Of a DNA stretch of 64,000 bases, positions 31,279 through 42,662 are shown piece by piece (within the stretch, counting starts at the first letter, position 1; each line of letters starts with the position of its first letter). A model generated the notes under the pieces. The model was not told the DNA's origin. It did no database searches and worked only from the letters and a program-made list of their open reading frames with translations. Source of the DNA: Latrodectus hesperus (lineage: Eukaryota > Arthropoda > Arachnida > Araneae > Theridiidae). The position numbers and the translations under genes were made by a program. The DNA lies in assembly GCA_037975125.1 (NCBI GenBank), contig CM075853.1, positions 38,277,113 through 38,341,112 of the forward strand, read 5' to 3'.

Positions 31279-34235
31279 CCTTTTTGGAAGTCGCAACATG
31301 AACTGTGATTTCTTCAATTAGATTCTTTATTCATGAACGTTAGGTACTAAGTACCATCATGTGATTGTATCTCTAGTCTAGAGCTGACACTGTCAGTGAC
31401 ATTATTCGAACTCCTTCGGAGACAAATACATTAAAAATTATGAATTACATTAAAAACATGAATTGAAGGACAATATGCAGAGACAACGACTGCCTGATAG
31501 CATACATTGATGCAAATGAAAAAAATTTGTAGGTGAGAATTTTAATAATAATGCACAGTCAGCATTGTGACTACAGCAACTTCCAATAAATATGAAACAA
31601 ATAAAGGAAAAAAGTTGTATTCGATGAATTAGCCATATTAGCAGACAAATCAATGAAATGTCTGATTTTAACCAAACTACTTCTGCAATTTAGGAAAATA
31701 AAAATGAATGTCGACTTGTTGCCTTGGAAAATATGGTAGCGGAAGTTTGTCAGATAATAGAATGCAATGTATCGTGTCTTCGTTTTCCAAATCGTTCCAA
31801 ATTAGTAGCCCGTTCACTCTCATCTTCTCACCATTGACTGTACTGGTTACATTATAAATTCGATGACCGAGTGTGAAAATGAACCTATTGATTTGTTTTC
31901 AAACTGCCATCATAAAACTAAATGGCATGCCTGTAAAAATGAAGTCAGGCGCATGTCATTCGCTTAATTACCTATTTATTATCGATCATTATTCTGGTTT
32001 AAAATATTTGATTATAATACAGGTGCTTATATATCTCCGCTTTTCCGGTGAAATATTTCTAAGCTGACAAATGAGCCAAGAATATTTTCCAACTATATGC
32101 AGTTACGGTACAGCAATATTTACCTTTGGTAATAAATTTCTTACCCTGGATCTTGGACCAAAACGAGATTATCCCTTATATTTACTATTGCAGGTATCAC
32201 TAACATAATTCTTGAAGCTGGCTTTTTGGGAAAATATGATCTTTTGAAATTATCAAAAACCATCAAATCTTAGACTAGAATCACTGAAAAGCTAAGGAAT
32301 TGAGGTTTCTGGACTTTCTATGTGAAGAAAAGCAGTTGATTTGAAACCTCATTTCTTGGTACTTTATAAAATGATCCTAAGCTCACCAATCCCAATCCAT
32401 CTTCTGCTCAAGATAGTATTTAAAATAAAGGTCTTCGGGACTATTCACATGAAAGAATACTACAAGGCAGGCAAAGGTTGATAAGCTACTTTGTCAAAAT
32501 ATTCTAAAACTATCTAATAACTCATGGACAAGCCCAGTTCAAGCCAGTTCAGAAACACGATGAACTTACGTTTGTGGAGATTTTTACCAGTTAAATTTGG
32601 TCACGCGACTCCTGACTGATATTCTTTGCCTTACTTAGATGATTTCACTGTTGAACTGCATGGAAAGAAATTAGACTCGATACGACCCTCTAATCAAGTA
32701 CCCATGGAAACATCTAATGTCTAAAACATCTTTTGTTACACATGTTCACTAAAAAGATCTCTTATTTAAGACATTTGGCTTGTCAAATGCTGCGCAAATG
32801 ATACGTTTCATAGACAATGTAGTTAGATATTTAATTTGTGTAGTGAATATATTGATATTTTATTCGTCTCCGAAATTGAAACGCAACATAAAAAGCAATA
32901 GGAAAGTATTTTTCAGCAATTCGATTCATATAGAATCAAGATCAATCCTTACAAAGATATATTTAGGTTCAAGAGATTACTCTTATTTGGGAATTTTTTA
33001 TTATATTTCCTGTGCCTGAAAAAGTATTTACACTTAGATTTCCCTAGACCAAAATCAATAAGCAATTCTTCATAGCTACATCAAGAGTAAAAAAAGTGCT
33101 TATACTTCTGTTCTTGTGTTATTTCATGACTCTGTGTACGCTTTCAACAAATGCTAAGAAGTAATTTTCAATATAACACTTCATTCACAAATGACACACT
33201 TTCAATAGTTATTGGTGGCCCGTTCTTCAGCATAGCAAAATTGGAATTTTTGCTGTTAAGCTTTCTACTCTCGCAAATCAATACCTCCTGAATGCAAAAA
33301 CTACACGTATGATATTGAATTGCTTGCAGCCTACTGAGCCCTTCGACATTTTCGATATACGGTTGAGGGGTAATGATAACACATTTTATGGATCACAAAC
33401 CTTTGGTGTATGCCTTTACATCGATTCAGGTATTCTCCTTGCATATAGCATTATTTTGAATACATTAGCTAAGTTACTTTCAACATTCAGTACATCAAAG
33501 GTGATGGCAAAATTATCTCTGACACATTTTTTTGTTTATCTGCTGTCGAGTTTCCTCCACAATAGACTTCACCAAATTGGTTCAATCTCAAGAAAACGAA
33601 GAGGAACATCAAGCATTATTGACTATATCATCTGGTTTGCAAATGTAGCGCGTTGCTCCTGCTCCAGACGTACCATTTCTTTATTGTGATGTATTTATAT
33701 GTCTTATCCTGCTATACAATGCCGCAAAATTTCAAAAAAAGTGTCTTCATGTATCTTCTTACTCATCCTGACAGAAAAGCCACATCTTTAATCTGTCGGT
33801 GTTTTGTGTAGCTTTCACTGCTCAAGGATTGTGCATTATGGTGTAAAACTTATCACTCTTGTAAAAGGAGCAAAGACACACTGTTTTTCCATTGGGTATA
33901 TACTTAAATATTTCTTATCGTTTCAGCTATGCACACTTAGAGATTGTTGATCTCTTTTCTCCATCCAAGGGATACATATTCATGTTTCGTATATGAGTTG
34001 ATAAATTTACTAGATGGGCTGAAGCTATATCCATTATTGATTAAACAACTGTAGCAACTTTTTCATATGATGGATCTCACTATTTAGAATTCCTGACTAT
34101 GGTCCGGAATTCCAAATAACTCTCTGTAAAAATAAAATTAAAAAACTCATACAACATTTTATCCTAATCCATTGTTGAACATTTTCATCATCAATTCAAA
34201 ATGGCTATCCAGACTGCATCTCAATGTCCTTCTAA
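31279..34235 (+). pseudogene. Ty3/gypsy LTR-retrotransposon gag-pol relic
   Basis: A colinear but heavily mutated gag-pol. In order: a gag start-like PFWKSQHELWFLQLD (31279); DIIRTPSETNT (about 31401); LAILADK (about 31630); VALENMVAEV; and the gag-to-protease junction LYWLHYKFDDR (about 31837). The protease has GLKYLI and an NTGA at 32016 in place of the DTGA active site, then DLGPKRDYP and ITNIILEAGFLGKYDL. The reverse transcriptase shows CGDFYQLN (about 32576), LDDFTVELHGKK, KTFGLSNAAQ (about 32769) and RFIDNVVR; its catalytic YxDD site has decayed to VNILIFYSS. RNase H retains DHKPLVYAF (33391-33417). The integrase retains PSKGYIF, DKFTRWAEAI (33961-34032), PDYGPEF (34094) and HFHHQFKMAI. 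Many stops and frameshifts occur, and part of the segment between RT and RNase H is missing. No env-like frame is seen. Short open frames at 31873, 32780 and 33309 are pieces of it. Confidence 0.88.
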
Positions 34236-36029
34236 TATATATACCTAATAATATAAAGTTTGCCTTTATCTGAAAAAATATATGCTTAGAACATTTTATC
34301 TAAGAATAAAGTAAAACATACTAAACAAGTATTCTAAAATAGATATTAGATTGAGAAAAGCATCATTTTTTTAGGGTGCGATATTTAGAAAATATGACAT
34401 GCCTTAAAATTTATTATTTTTTTAATACATACTGTCAAAATATCTGGATTCGTTAAGTATGTAAAATTTCTTCGACCAGGAATGTTGGTGTTATGAAATG
34501 TTGGGAACATTCAATCATTTTATATCTTCGTTCTATGGATTCATACTGAAACTTGTAATTTTTTAAGTTTACATTTTGATTTATTTAGTTTTTTTAATTT
34601 AAATTTTAGTTTTATTTAGAAATGATAAACATTTAGGTTGAACAAAAACAGACGAAATTTTTTTTTTTTAAATGGGATACCTAAAAAGAATATCAAAACA
34701 TTGGTGACTGCAATAATCGCATTCTATTCTGTAGTTGATAGGCCCTAAATATTTATCTTTTTTTTTTTTTTTATAAAAGGGGAGAAACATTTCTAAGAAT
34801 TGAACTCTTGTTTTAAAAACACAAATAATTTATCTAAGAAACAACTATTTATTTAGTATATAGTTCCCTTTTATTGGCAAAAAATCATGTTTTTGGCGCT
34901 ATTTTTTTCCTGGTCGACGTAATTTTACACAAGTATCCTGGAATCAAGCATTTTGAAAATGATTTAAATATTTATTTTCAATTATCTTTTAAAAAAATAC
35001 TAAAAAATTTTAAGAAATTAAATTCTATGTCTTCAAAACTTACGGTGAAGCAAACATATTCGAAATAAAATGATCAAAATTAATAAATGCAGAAATGATC
35101 GAAGTAAAATAAATCGATTCCAGTTTAATAGAAAAGAACAATTATTTTTTCGTAAAAATATTAATAATGTTTAGAAGTTTTTAATGTTTATAATCAAGCT
35201 TTTTGTTATTTTTTGTATAATGAAATTTAAAAGAAACTAATTGAATTTTTTCTCGTTACTTCTAAAAGCAATCATTTTGCTTATCAAGATCAATCAATTT
35301 TCCCTAATTTATAAAAGGCAAACATAAATTTTTAGTTGTTTTCCAACACCTGATCAAAATTACCTGATTTAAAATCGTTATTTTATTGTTACTGTGCGTT
35401 TAATTTCGCATGTAATTTAGTTCCGAAAAGTTAGTAATTCTGTAAAATCTTAAGCGTTTCTTAAGATAAGTTCTTAAATCGTAATTTTCACGCAATACAA
35501 ACTCGCTATTAACAAAAGCGAGTTAATGTCTTTCAGCACGGTGACGCAAATCCTTTTAAAAGCAGTGAGTCGACGAATCCTTCCGTAAGCCATTCTCGAG
35601 ACAATTCCATGTCAGCATTTTTCTCCAGAAGAGAAAAAGAGTGCGATTGGTGTAGTTTCATTTAGTTAATGTGTAGGACAGATTAATTCGCGGGAGTTCT
35701 TTGTTTGCCACTTGTCCCTAAATAGATTCTGCTTAGTCAAGCGCTAAGATTTTATAGTATAGTAAAGATTAATCACAAACAATTATTTCTAAGGTGAAAG
35801 TACTTAGCATGACACTACACCTTATAATCCTTATTAATTCTTATCGTAACAGGAATATTTATGAGGCTATAAAGTTTGAAATTAAAATATTTAACTGGTA
35901 ATATGTTAAATAAGGAAATAAACTTCAACTGTTACAGATTATCAATTGAATAAACTTGCAAGAATTTAACTTTTACAAGAGTTATATTAGTTGTGGCACA
36001 CACGAACGTTAATCTCTGCTCTGTTCTCC
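34236..36029. other. possible retroelement 3' flank, then AT-rich DNA with GC-richer patch
   Basis: The first 330 bp should hold the 3' end and LTR of the gypsy relic. 'cttcgaccaggaatgttggtg' to 'cgttctatggattcat' (34470-34550) is GC-richer and might be its 3' edge, but no matching 5' copy was found. A poly-T run of 14-15 lies near 34760. A patch at about 35500-35720 ('agtgagtcgacgaatccttc', 'ttcgcgggagtt') is GC-richer without coding signs. The frame at 34874-35068 is unremarkable. Confidence 0.4.
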
Positions 36030-36216
36030 TGCAGTTGCATCAGCATACTTCCCTATACCTAGAAAAATATCATTTCACTTGGAGGACATTGCGACCATGT
36101 CTTATTTAACGTGTCCAAGTCGCCTTTCGTGAACAAGACAGATATTAGGTTAAGTCGAGATTCGAACGCACTACTTTCCGATGATAAGAACGCGCATCTA
36201 AGCCATCGCGGCCGAC
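36030..36216 (-). mobile_element. tRNA-derived SINE, type B
   Basis: Read on the minus strand, the element begins GTCGGCCGCGATGGCTTAG. It has an A box (TGGCTTAGATGCG, complement of 36193-36205) and a B-box-like GCGTTCGAATCTC (complement of 36157-36169), then a body with 'gcgacttggacacg'. The head word GTCGGCCG is shared with type C at 59680. The 3' (left) boundary is unclear and no clean target duplication was found. Confidence 0.7.
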
Positions 36217-37751
36217 ATCGGTATTTATAGTAATTTGAAACTCACTTTAAGCCACAGCTTCTTATCTAATTAGATTTCTTGTGCAAAGAAAGAAAATTCA
36301 AACCAGACATTTAGATTTATTTGTTTGGAGAGATCATACAATGGACTTTAAGATAGTATCATAATGACAATATTGAGTTTATCAATAAATACTTTAACGA
36401 ACAAAAAGTTTTCTACAGCCAACCATTAATCAAATGAACAAAAATTCCTTCAGCTTTTGAAAGAAAAAGGATAACACATCGAAAGAGTGGAATGCTGTGT
36501 TAGATGCTACGAGTTATATAAAATAATGGGCAAGAGATTAAAAAACAGAGTTCATTGAATTAAAATGGGAACTTTTAAATATTTTGAAAAAAAATGTGTA
36601 TCCTTTTTTGAGATTTAAGAATGAATTATTGAAAAATTATGTAAAATGTTTTAAAAAAGAAGAAATAAATCACTATAAACATTTGTTTTCTAAGAAGAAA
36701 TAATATTCAGCAATAATTAAGTCACTTTGATTGACATTCATAATTTATCTTATTTTTAATTATATTTTATATGCTATTGAATATTTTGATTTAGAACTTT
36801 AACGTATTTAACAAAATATAGGCACGAATGCATGTATTTTAAAATTGAATTTTAAAGGAATTATTTCTGTTCTATATGATGAAAATGGAGAAAAATTTAT
36901 AAAGTAATACTTATAGAACTAAAGAACAGTTTGAAAATTTTCATTTGTAGTTTGAATTCACAGAAATTTTTTATTGCCTTCACAGTCAACTTTAAAAACA
37001 ATGCAGCTTAATTTTTAATATTTTTACAATTGTAAATATGTCTCCTTAAACAGTATTTAAAAAAGTAATCATTTGGAATTCATAGTATTAAATAATCAAT
37101 AAATATAACAAATTTTAATTTACAAATATTAATTTTTTATGTGTCTAAAATGAACTAAAATATAGTTTGTTTGAATACCATTATGAGAGAATCGTAAAAG
37201 CATTTTCTTTTTTGAAAATTCACTTTATGTGAAGTGATAAATTTTATCTGTTTTATAAAAATGTAAGGCTGTTAAAATATCAAATAACAGGTATAAATAC
37301 CTGGCACAAAATAACCTTCGTTTACTGCAAAACTGTGTTGCTGTAACTTCTTTTTTTCAAGACAGTGAAACTGCTTTATAATAAATGAAAATCTAAATAA
37401 ATTCTATTCGTTTGTGGAATTACATTTTTAGCAGTAAAATATTATATTCTCTGGAAAAGAAATCGAAATTTGTGTTACGTTTCAATCTGCTCTTACGTGT
37501 TGAAGTAATGAAGGTTACTTTTCTCAAAATGAACCGTTAGATTGTAATAAAATGTCTCAGTGAAGTCAGATGAAAATGATGGGCAAACGGAAAGCGAGGA
37601 CGCATGTAGTAGGAAACAAAAAAGTGAAAAAAGTAATTGGTTGCTGTTAAAGCCCTCGTAGAGTCCTTTATTTTTTCTATGTAGTTAAAACTAAGCTCGG
37701 ATCCGTTTCATAGAGCTGTTCGCAATTGTATACATTTCAACAAGAATCGTT
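36217..37751. other. AT-rich unique DNA with GC-richer patch
   Basis: No gene is seen. The patch 37480-37720 has higher GC ('caaacggaaagcgaggacgc', 'agctcggatccg') with an ATTGG word near 37639 ('taattggttg'). No open frame of interest. The rest is low-complexity. Confidence 0.5.
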
Positions 37752-37764
37752 TGTTTTCACTTTT
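37752..37764. repeat. target-site duplication, left, of SINE type E (reverse copy)
   Basis: TGTTTTCACTTTT is repeated exactly at 38020-38032, on the other side of the SINE. Confidence 0.9.
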
Positions 37765-38019
37765 TATCGTTTGTTATCATATGCCAGCTAGGCTGAAAAC
37801 TTTAACAACTGAACCGTAATTTGATGAGGAGTCTGACTTCCTCAGTACACACATGCCATAGGGACCCGTTTATAAGGTAGGTAACCATTGACAACCCATT
37901 CATACAAGGATAGGACAAAGACAGGAGAGAGAAAGTACATCCATACCCGAATCGGGATTCGAACTCAGAACCTCATTATCTTCAATCAGACACACTGACC
38001 ACTATACAAGGTGGGCGAC
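37765..38019 (-). mobile_element. tRNA-derived SINE, type E, reverse copy
   Basis: On the minus strand it begins GTCGCCCACCTTGTATAGTG (A-box region) and has a B box GAGTTCGAATCCCG. The body matches the copies at 41765-42008 and 48499-48734: 'tccttgtatgaatggg', 'cctataaacgggtcc', 'tatggcatgtgtg', and the tail region 'gcctagctggcat'. It is flanked by perfect 13-bp duplications, so the full extent is known. No coding capacity; copied by a LINE in trans. Confidence 0.92.
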
Positions 38020-38206
38020 TGTTTTCACTTTTAAGAATTTTAAAATCACCATGTTTCATAATGTTACCACATTTTTTTATTATAATAAACTTTTCAACAC
38101 CTAAGTTGGAAATGGTTATTTTCGCATTAAATGATGTTTATGATTTCCACACAAGAAAAACATTAATAAAATTAATTAAAAAGAAGTTTTCTAAACTAAT
38201 CCTGTG

Positions 38207-38604
38207 ACACGACAACCCAAGTTCCAAAATGGTGTTCTAAATTTTTGACGAGTTTTGTGAAAAAACTCAATCCTACTCAATGCGAGCTATAAGCCTACGA
38301 GCATAAAGCTCCAAAACTGTTTCTGTCATATTACTACTTCTACGACAAACCATGAGGTCCGCGAGGCCTACAGTGCCCATATCTGTTTTCCTGACCGAAA
38401 GTCTTTGGGTGTGAAACATATGTCCCGGGTAGGTGGTCAGCCTAACGCCAAACCCTCAGGGTTTAGTTCCCAAGCATGCTTAGTACTCAGTTATCGACCC
38501 ACCAACAGGGTGAAAGGCTGCGTTGACCTTGCCCAGTTCGAGAATCGAACCTCTTACCTGTGTCTTGGGAGTGCGAAGCAATATCACTAAGCCACCAGAA
38601 TTCA
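38207..38604 (-). mobile_element. tRNA-derived SINE, type A, reverse copy
   Basis: On the minus strand, an A box (TGGTGGCTTAGTGA, complement of 38584-38597) and a B box (AGGTTCGATTCT, complement of 38541-38552) are followed by the type A body: 'gcttgggaactaaacc', 'ctacccgggacatatg', 'cggtcagg', 'cactgtaggcctcg'. The left end 'gtgacacgacaaccc' (38210-38224) matches the type A 3' terminus, so the copy may run to 38207 with a longer or diverged middle (38225-38340). An open frame at 38405-38590 is inside the SINE and meaningless. Confidence 0.8.
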
Positions 38605-39489
38605 AAACCAAGTTTTAGTTTTTATTTTTTGTTATGATAACATGCAAAATATGAATAACACGTACTAGAATATTAAAAATTTTTTTCTAGAAATTACATT
38701 TATTGTTAAATTGCTAACAATGTTTGAATCTCCGGGTTGATGGAATAAAATAATTTAGATGTTTGTAGATATACACGATTTATAAATTTAAATACAAAAC
38801 ATTACATATTTCAAAAATAATATAAATTTTTTATTGAGTGCTTAGCATTAAAAATTTTACTTATAAGTTCTTTGATGTATTAAGTCAGTTTTTATAATTA
38901 AAAAAATCTGGATTAATTTAGATTAACTTGTAAACTTGTAAAAGATTAATATTTTTATAATAATAAATAAAAAATGAATGCGCAGAAAGCCAAATTTAAA
39001 TAAATTTAACATGAATGTAACTGATTTTTCTTTCTCATTTTTCCCTTTAATTTTAAAATGCTGCTTAAAAATTGAAATTAACTTTAAAAAGAAACTGAAT
39101 TTCTTTAAAATGCAATGAGATCGAAGAGTTGTTCAGAATTTGAAAGTACACTAAAAAAAGGGAATTTTTATTTACATTAAAAACCTGAAAACTGTCATGT
39201 TAAAAAACATGTTAATAAATTGAGTTCCAGATCCTTTTCTTTCTATGTTTCGAAAGTTTAAGGAAGTTTAAATGAGCAACTTTAGATACCAAACAAGTGG
39301 TTTTATTACCATTTACGATTGAATGTCTTCATCTCCAGAAGTAATTTAGATTGTATCTTAGAAAATGCTTCGATATAAATTTAAAATTTCATAAAATAAT
39401 ATAAACTGACATTACTACAATTTACTGGCTAATGAATCTTATGAGACAAATTTGAAATCATCATAAATATTTTAATTCATTTTTCTATA
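38605..39489. other. AT-rich unique DNA, no gene seen
   Basis: Low-complexity AT-rich sequence with no repeat ends, RNA boxes or open frames of interest. Confidence 0.6.
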
Positions 39490-39960
39490 AACTAGCAAAC
39501 GTACAGAGCCATTCCCACTCATTTGCTTTCGGACAGATATCACACTATCACCAGACACCACTATTCACGGACCATTAACATCAGCAAATAAACAGCAATA
39601 TAAATTCTAGACACCCCTCCATTGAATCTGGATATTTCCCCAACCCTTTTCTTATCTTAGGTAGTCTCTTCGCCCCCGCTCATTCTGAAACACTAGACAA
39701 ATGCTCACAGGATTACAGTGGCGCCAGCTAAGGACTGCGTTCATTGGCCAATCATCTAAGCAGGGAACATTATCTTTATATGGACTTGGCGTGAGTTATT
39801 CGGAATGTAGTATTTGTTGTGCCTCGTACTTTTAATTACTGCCCGAAACGCCAGATGAAGTTGATTTCTCTCTATTCAGCAGAATTCAATAGAACAATTC
39901 ACGGCCAGGCGAACCTTTAAACGATTCTTCAGTGAATTAGGAGAATGAAATGATAGTCGT
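39490..39960 (+). promoter_or_regulatory. promoter- or enhancer-like GC-richer block
   Basis: A non-repetitive block with GC well above its flanks. Between 39720 and 39830 it carries 'gcgccagc', back-to-back CCAAT motifs in 'cattggccaatcatc' (about 39742-39756; ATTGG and CCAAT), a GATA-type 'ttatct', and a TATA/CArG-like 'ctttatatgg' (39774-39783). CCAAT boxes 20-40 bp upstream of a TATA-like box are a plausible core-promoter arrangement. No open frame begins downstream, and no transcript start can be proven from sequence alone. An enhancer or conserved non-coding element is equally possible. Confidence 0.35.
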
Positions 39961-41752
39961 CTCCAAATAAGAGTAACGACTGCGCCTTTATTGAGGGTTG
40001 TTGAGTTTTTAAATGAATAAACTTAGACAAATTCAATGGAGTTGAATTTGTATAGTAATCTAATTTTGTGGGAAATGCAAATGAGAGTTTTATTTAAGTG
40101 GTCTCATAAGTAACTGAGGATTTATAATATTCTGTGAAAACTATTTAATCAGAGTAATTTATAAAATATTTAATGTGTAAGTTTTTCAACGATTTTTAAA
40201 ACTTGCTTTTTTAAATAATAGTTTTATGTTTTATCATATCTATTAAAAGGAAAAAATGAATCTTTTTAATAACTTTTCGATAAATATTTTAGTCTTTAAA
40301 TACGAAAGAAAATCAGTTTTATAATGAAGATTTAAAAAAAACATATATAAATGGGATTCATATATATTATACCCATTCTAGTAAACATATTGAGATACAA
40401 TACAGTAATATGTTTAAGGTAAAGTGTAATGTCTCCCTCTTTTTTAGTATGTCTAAGAGTCCATCAAAATGTAACATGTTATTATCTTTTGTCTTACAAT
40501 ATTAAAATCCATTTTTAAGCAAATACAGTAAAAATCAGTGTTATCAAACATTTGGGAACATAGACAGGAAACAATGAACATTTCTACAGTAACCCTCGAG
40601 CATTTTGAGAAAAGATAATTAAATATTGAGAAAATATAGTTAAATTAAACAGATTGATTTTGAGAAAAGATAATATAGATAATTAAAGTTATATTTAAAT
40701 AATGAAAATAGTGAGAATAAAGATCATGAAAACAAAACTCAAATCAGCTGCCATTAATAAAAATAAAGTAATAATACTCAGATATTTTTACCAACATATT
40801 GATATATTTTTAAGAGTTTAAGTTCATATTTATAAGACATTTCTAATTTTTCCTATCATTTAAAATTTTAATATTTTTAATACACTTCGATATGATTTTT
40901 CTTGTATGAAGTCCAAGTATATACATTTATTTCTTACAATTCAGTTAATAATAATATTCTGTAATTTAATCTTCTTATATTGATTTACTGTTGGATTTTC
41001 TGAATTTTTTTCATCAGACTCATAAACAACCATCATTTCACCTGATCTAGCTATGAATGATTTTGAGTATTGTTTAATTAAAAGGGACTTACACGGAATT
41101 CATTTTCTTTCTGAGGATAGGTTGAAGAAGCTATAATGCATTTTTGTTTATCATTTCCATAAAATGAACGTTTTGAATCGAAGCATGTTATCTTTAGAAA
41201 ATTTGCCTAAAGTGCATTGATGCTAAAGAAGACCACTTTGAATACTTATAAAAATTTTATTAAATATAACTTTAAAACCTTAAGTGTGTTGCAAAAATTT
41301 AAAAACGAATTTTGTATCGGAACATGTTTTTCGAATTGTAATTTTTTTCTCATTGCTTTTCAGCCAAAAAGCGCATTTGGCGTCCTTTTATAAAATTTAC
41401 TGTTTGTATTTGTTGTGTTGCAAGTGTCCCTTTGCGTTTCTATTTATACTTGAATTAGAAATAGGCTCTAAATAGAATCTTACATTGATGAATTCATAAT
41501 GAATTATAGTTGCAGTAATTTAGCTGAACAAATATTGTAATTATTTCTTATTTCGTAACGATTAAGATGATCCAAAATAATAGCTGGTTAAATAGCATTT
41601 TCATATGTTTTTAAAATATTTTCGAATATTATTTTATCGTTAAGCTAATGTATTGTATAAATTTTTTCAGTTTTTAGAAGAAATTTTCTGACTTCTAATG
41701 CTGCGCCACATTAAGGAAGCTAAATATTGTTTTATTTAGTTATATACTTAAG
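39961..41752. other. AT-rich unique DNA, no gene seen
   Basis: Nothing recognised. Related 'gagaaaagataat' words recur at about 40610-40675, a minor local repeat. The frame at 41284-41475 looks like chance. Confidence 0.55.
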
Positions 41753-41764
41753 ATTAATTGATGT
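41753..41764. repeat. target-site duplication, left, of SINE type E
   Basis: ATTAATTGATGT is repeated exactly at 42009-42020. Confidence 0.9.
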
Positions 41765-42008
41765 GTCCCTGACTACGGATAAGGTGGTCCTGAGTTCGAA
41801 TATCAGTTCGGGCATGGATGGATATCTCTCTCTATCTATCCTGTCCTTTCTGCGTATAAATGTGTTGTAAATAGTTGCTTACCCTATAAACGGGTCTCTA
41901 TGGCATGTGTGTACTGAAGAAGTCGGACTCCACACCAAAATATGCTTCAGTTGAAAAAGTGGAGCAGCGCACCCCATATTGCCAGCCTAGCTGGCACACG
42001 ACAACAAC
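41765..42008 (+). mobile_element. tRNA-derived SINE, type E, 5'-truncated
   Basis: A forward copy with a B box (GAGTTCGAATATC, about 41793) and the same body as the two other type E copies: 'cctataaacgggtctc', 'tggcatgtgtgtactg', 'gaagtcgg', 'aaagtggagcagcgc', 'cctagctggcacacgac'. It ends in the CAA-type tail 'acgacaacaac'. The A-box head is shortened. Perfect 12-bp duplications bound it. Confidence 0.92.
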
Positions 42009-42093
42009 ATTAATTGATGTCTGAATCAACTTATATTTTGATAGTTACTTTTTTAAATTTTACTTCTTTATTGAAGAGTAAACATTCAAAATA

Positions 42094-42660
42094 CACTGCT
42101 ACCCAACGTAAATGCAACACCCTGAATGAAGCATGCAAATAACATGAAATTTACAGTTTGCGTTTGCGGAGGAAATGATTTGAGTTTCAGCGCAGACGCA
42201 CATCACGTGCGCCTGTGGCACCACTTCAAAGCGCTATTTAAGGCTTGGAGATATCGACAATTTCTTCGTCAATCGCCAGATTGAATTGCTTCCCTGGCCG
42301 GCTCGCTCTCTGGATCATTCGTCGATAGAAAACATGTGGTTCATGGTTGCTTAATGTTTGACCCTGATTACATCCCCAGCTGCCTCAGCAGATTAACTTT
42401 GGCAACGTGTGGAAACTGATTCGTCTGGTGTACCCCAAGAACAAATCCAAAGTCTCTTTGAATCAATGCCGAGGCGTGTGGCATCGGTGATATCCAAGAA
42501 TGGCGGCTACTCTGGCTGCTGATTTTGGCAGGAACCACACTTCACCGAAGTCTATATAAATTCAATCATTTGATACTTGGTCAACATGTTATCTACAAAA
42601 TAAATTTAGTTGTGAAAGCTCTTGTCTATCTTGGTGTTGCAATTTGGGTGGCCAGCAGTG
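42094..42660 (+). mobile_element. internally deleted Tc1-like DNA transposon
   Basis: A 567-bp element bounded by imperfect inverted ends: left CACTGCTACCCAACG..., right CACTGCTGGCCACCC... in reverse complement. Both converge on 'aaatTGCAACACC'-type sequence after about 28 bp. A TA dinucleotide lies on each side (42092-42093, 42661-42662), the Tc1/mariner target. A full Tc1 is about 1.3-1.7 kb, so most of the N-terminal DNA-binding and early catalytic region has been lost between the leader (to about 42270) and the transposase C-terminus. Confidence 0.9.
42277..42522 (+). pseudogene. Tc1-like transposase C-terminal remnant
   Basis: One frame reads QIELLPWPARSLDHSSIENM from 42277. This corresponds to the Tc1 signature PWPARSPDLSPIEN, whose Glu is the last residue of the DD34E catalytic triad. 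It is followed by SPAASAD, LWQRVETDSSGVPQEQIQS, LFESMPRRVASVIS and KNGGYSGC, then the natural stop TGA (42520-42522). Two stops interrupt the frame (42352-42354 and 42394-42396). The first two catalytic Asps are absent because of the internal deletion, so it cannot be active. Confidence 0.88.
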
Positions 42661-42662
42661 TA

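Noticed and set aside
34470..34560. 3' LTR of the gypsy relic
   Set aside because: The composition is suggestive, but no matching copy was found upstream of gag near 31279 and no TG...CA boundary pair could be established.
38405..38590. 61-codon plus-strand frame
   Set aside because: It lies within the reverse-oriented type A SINE and has no family similarity.
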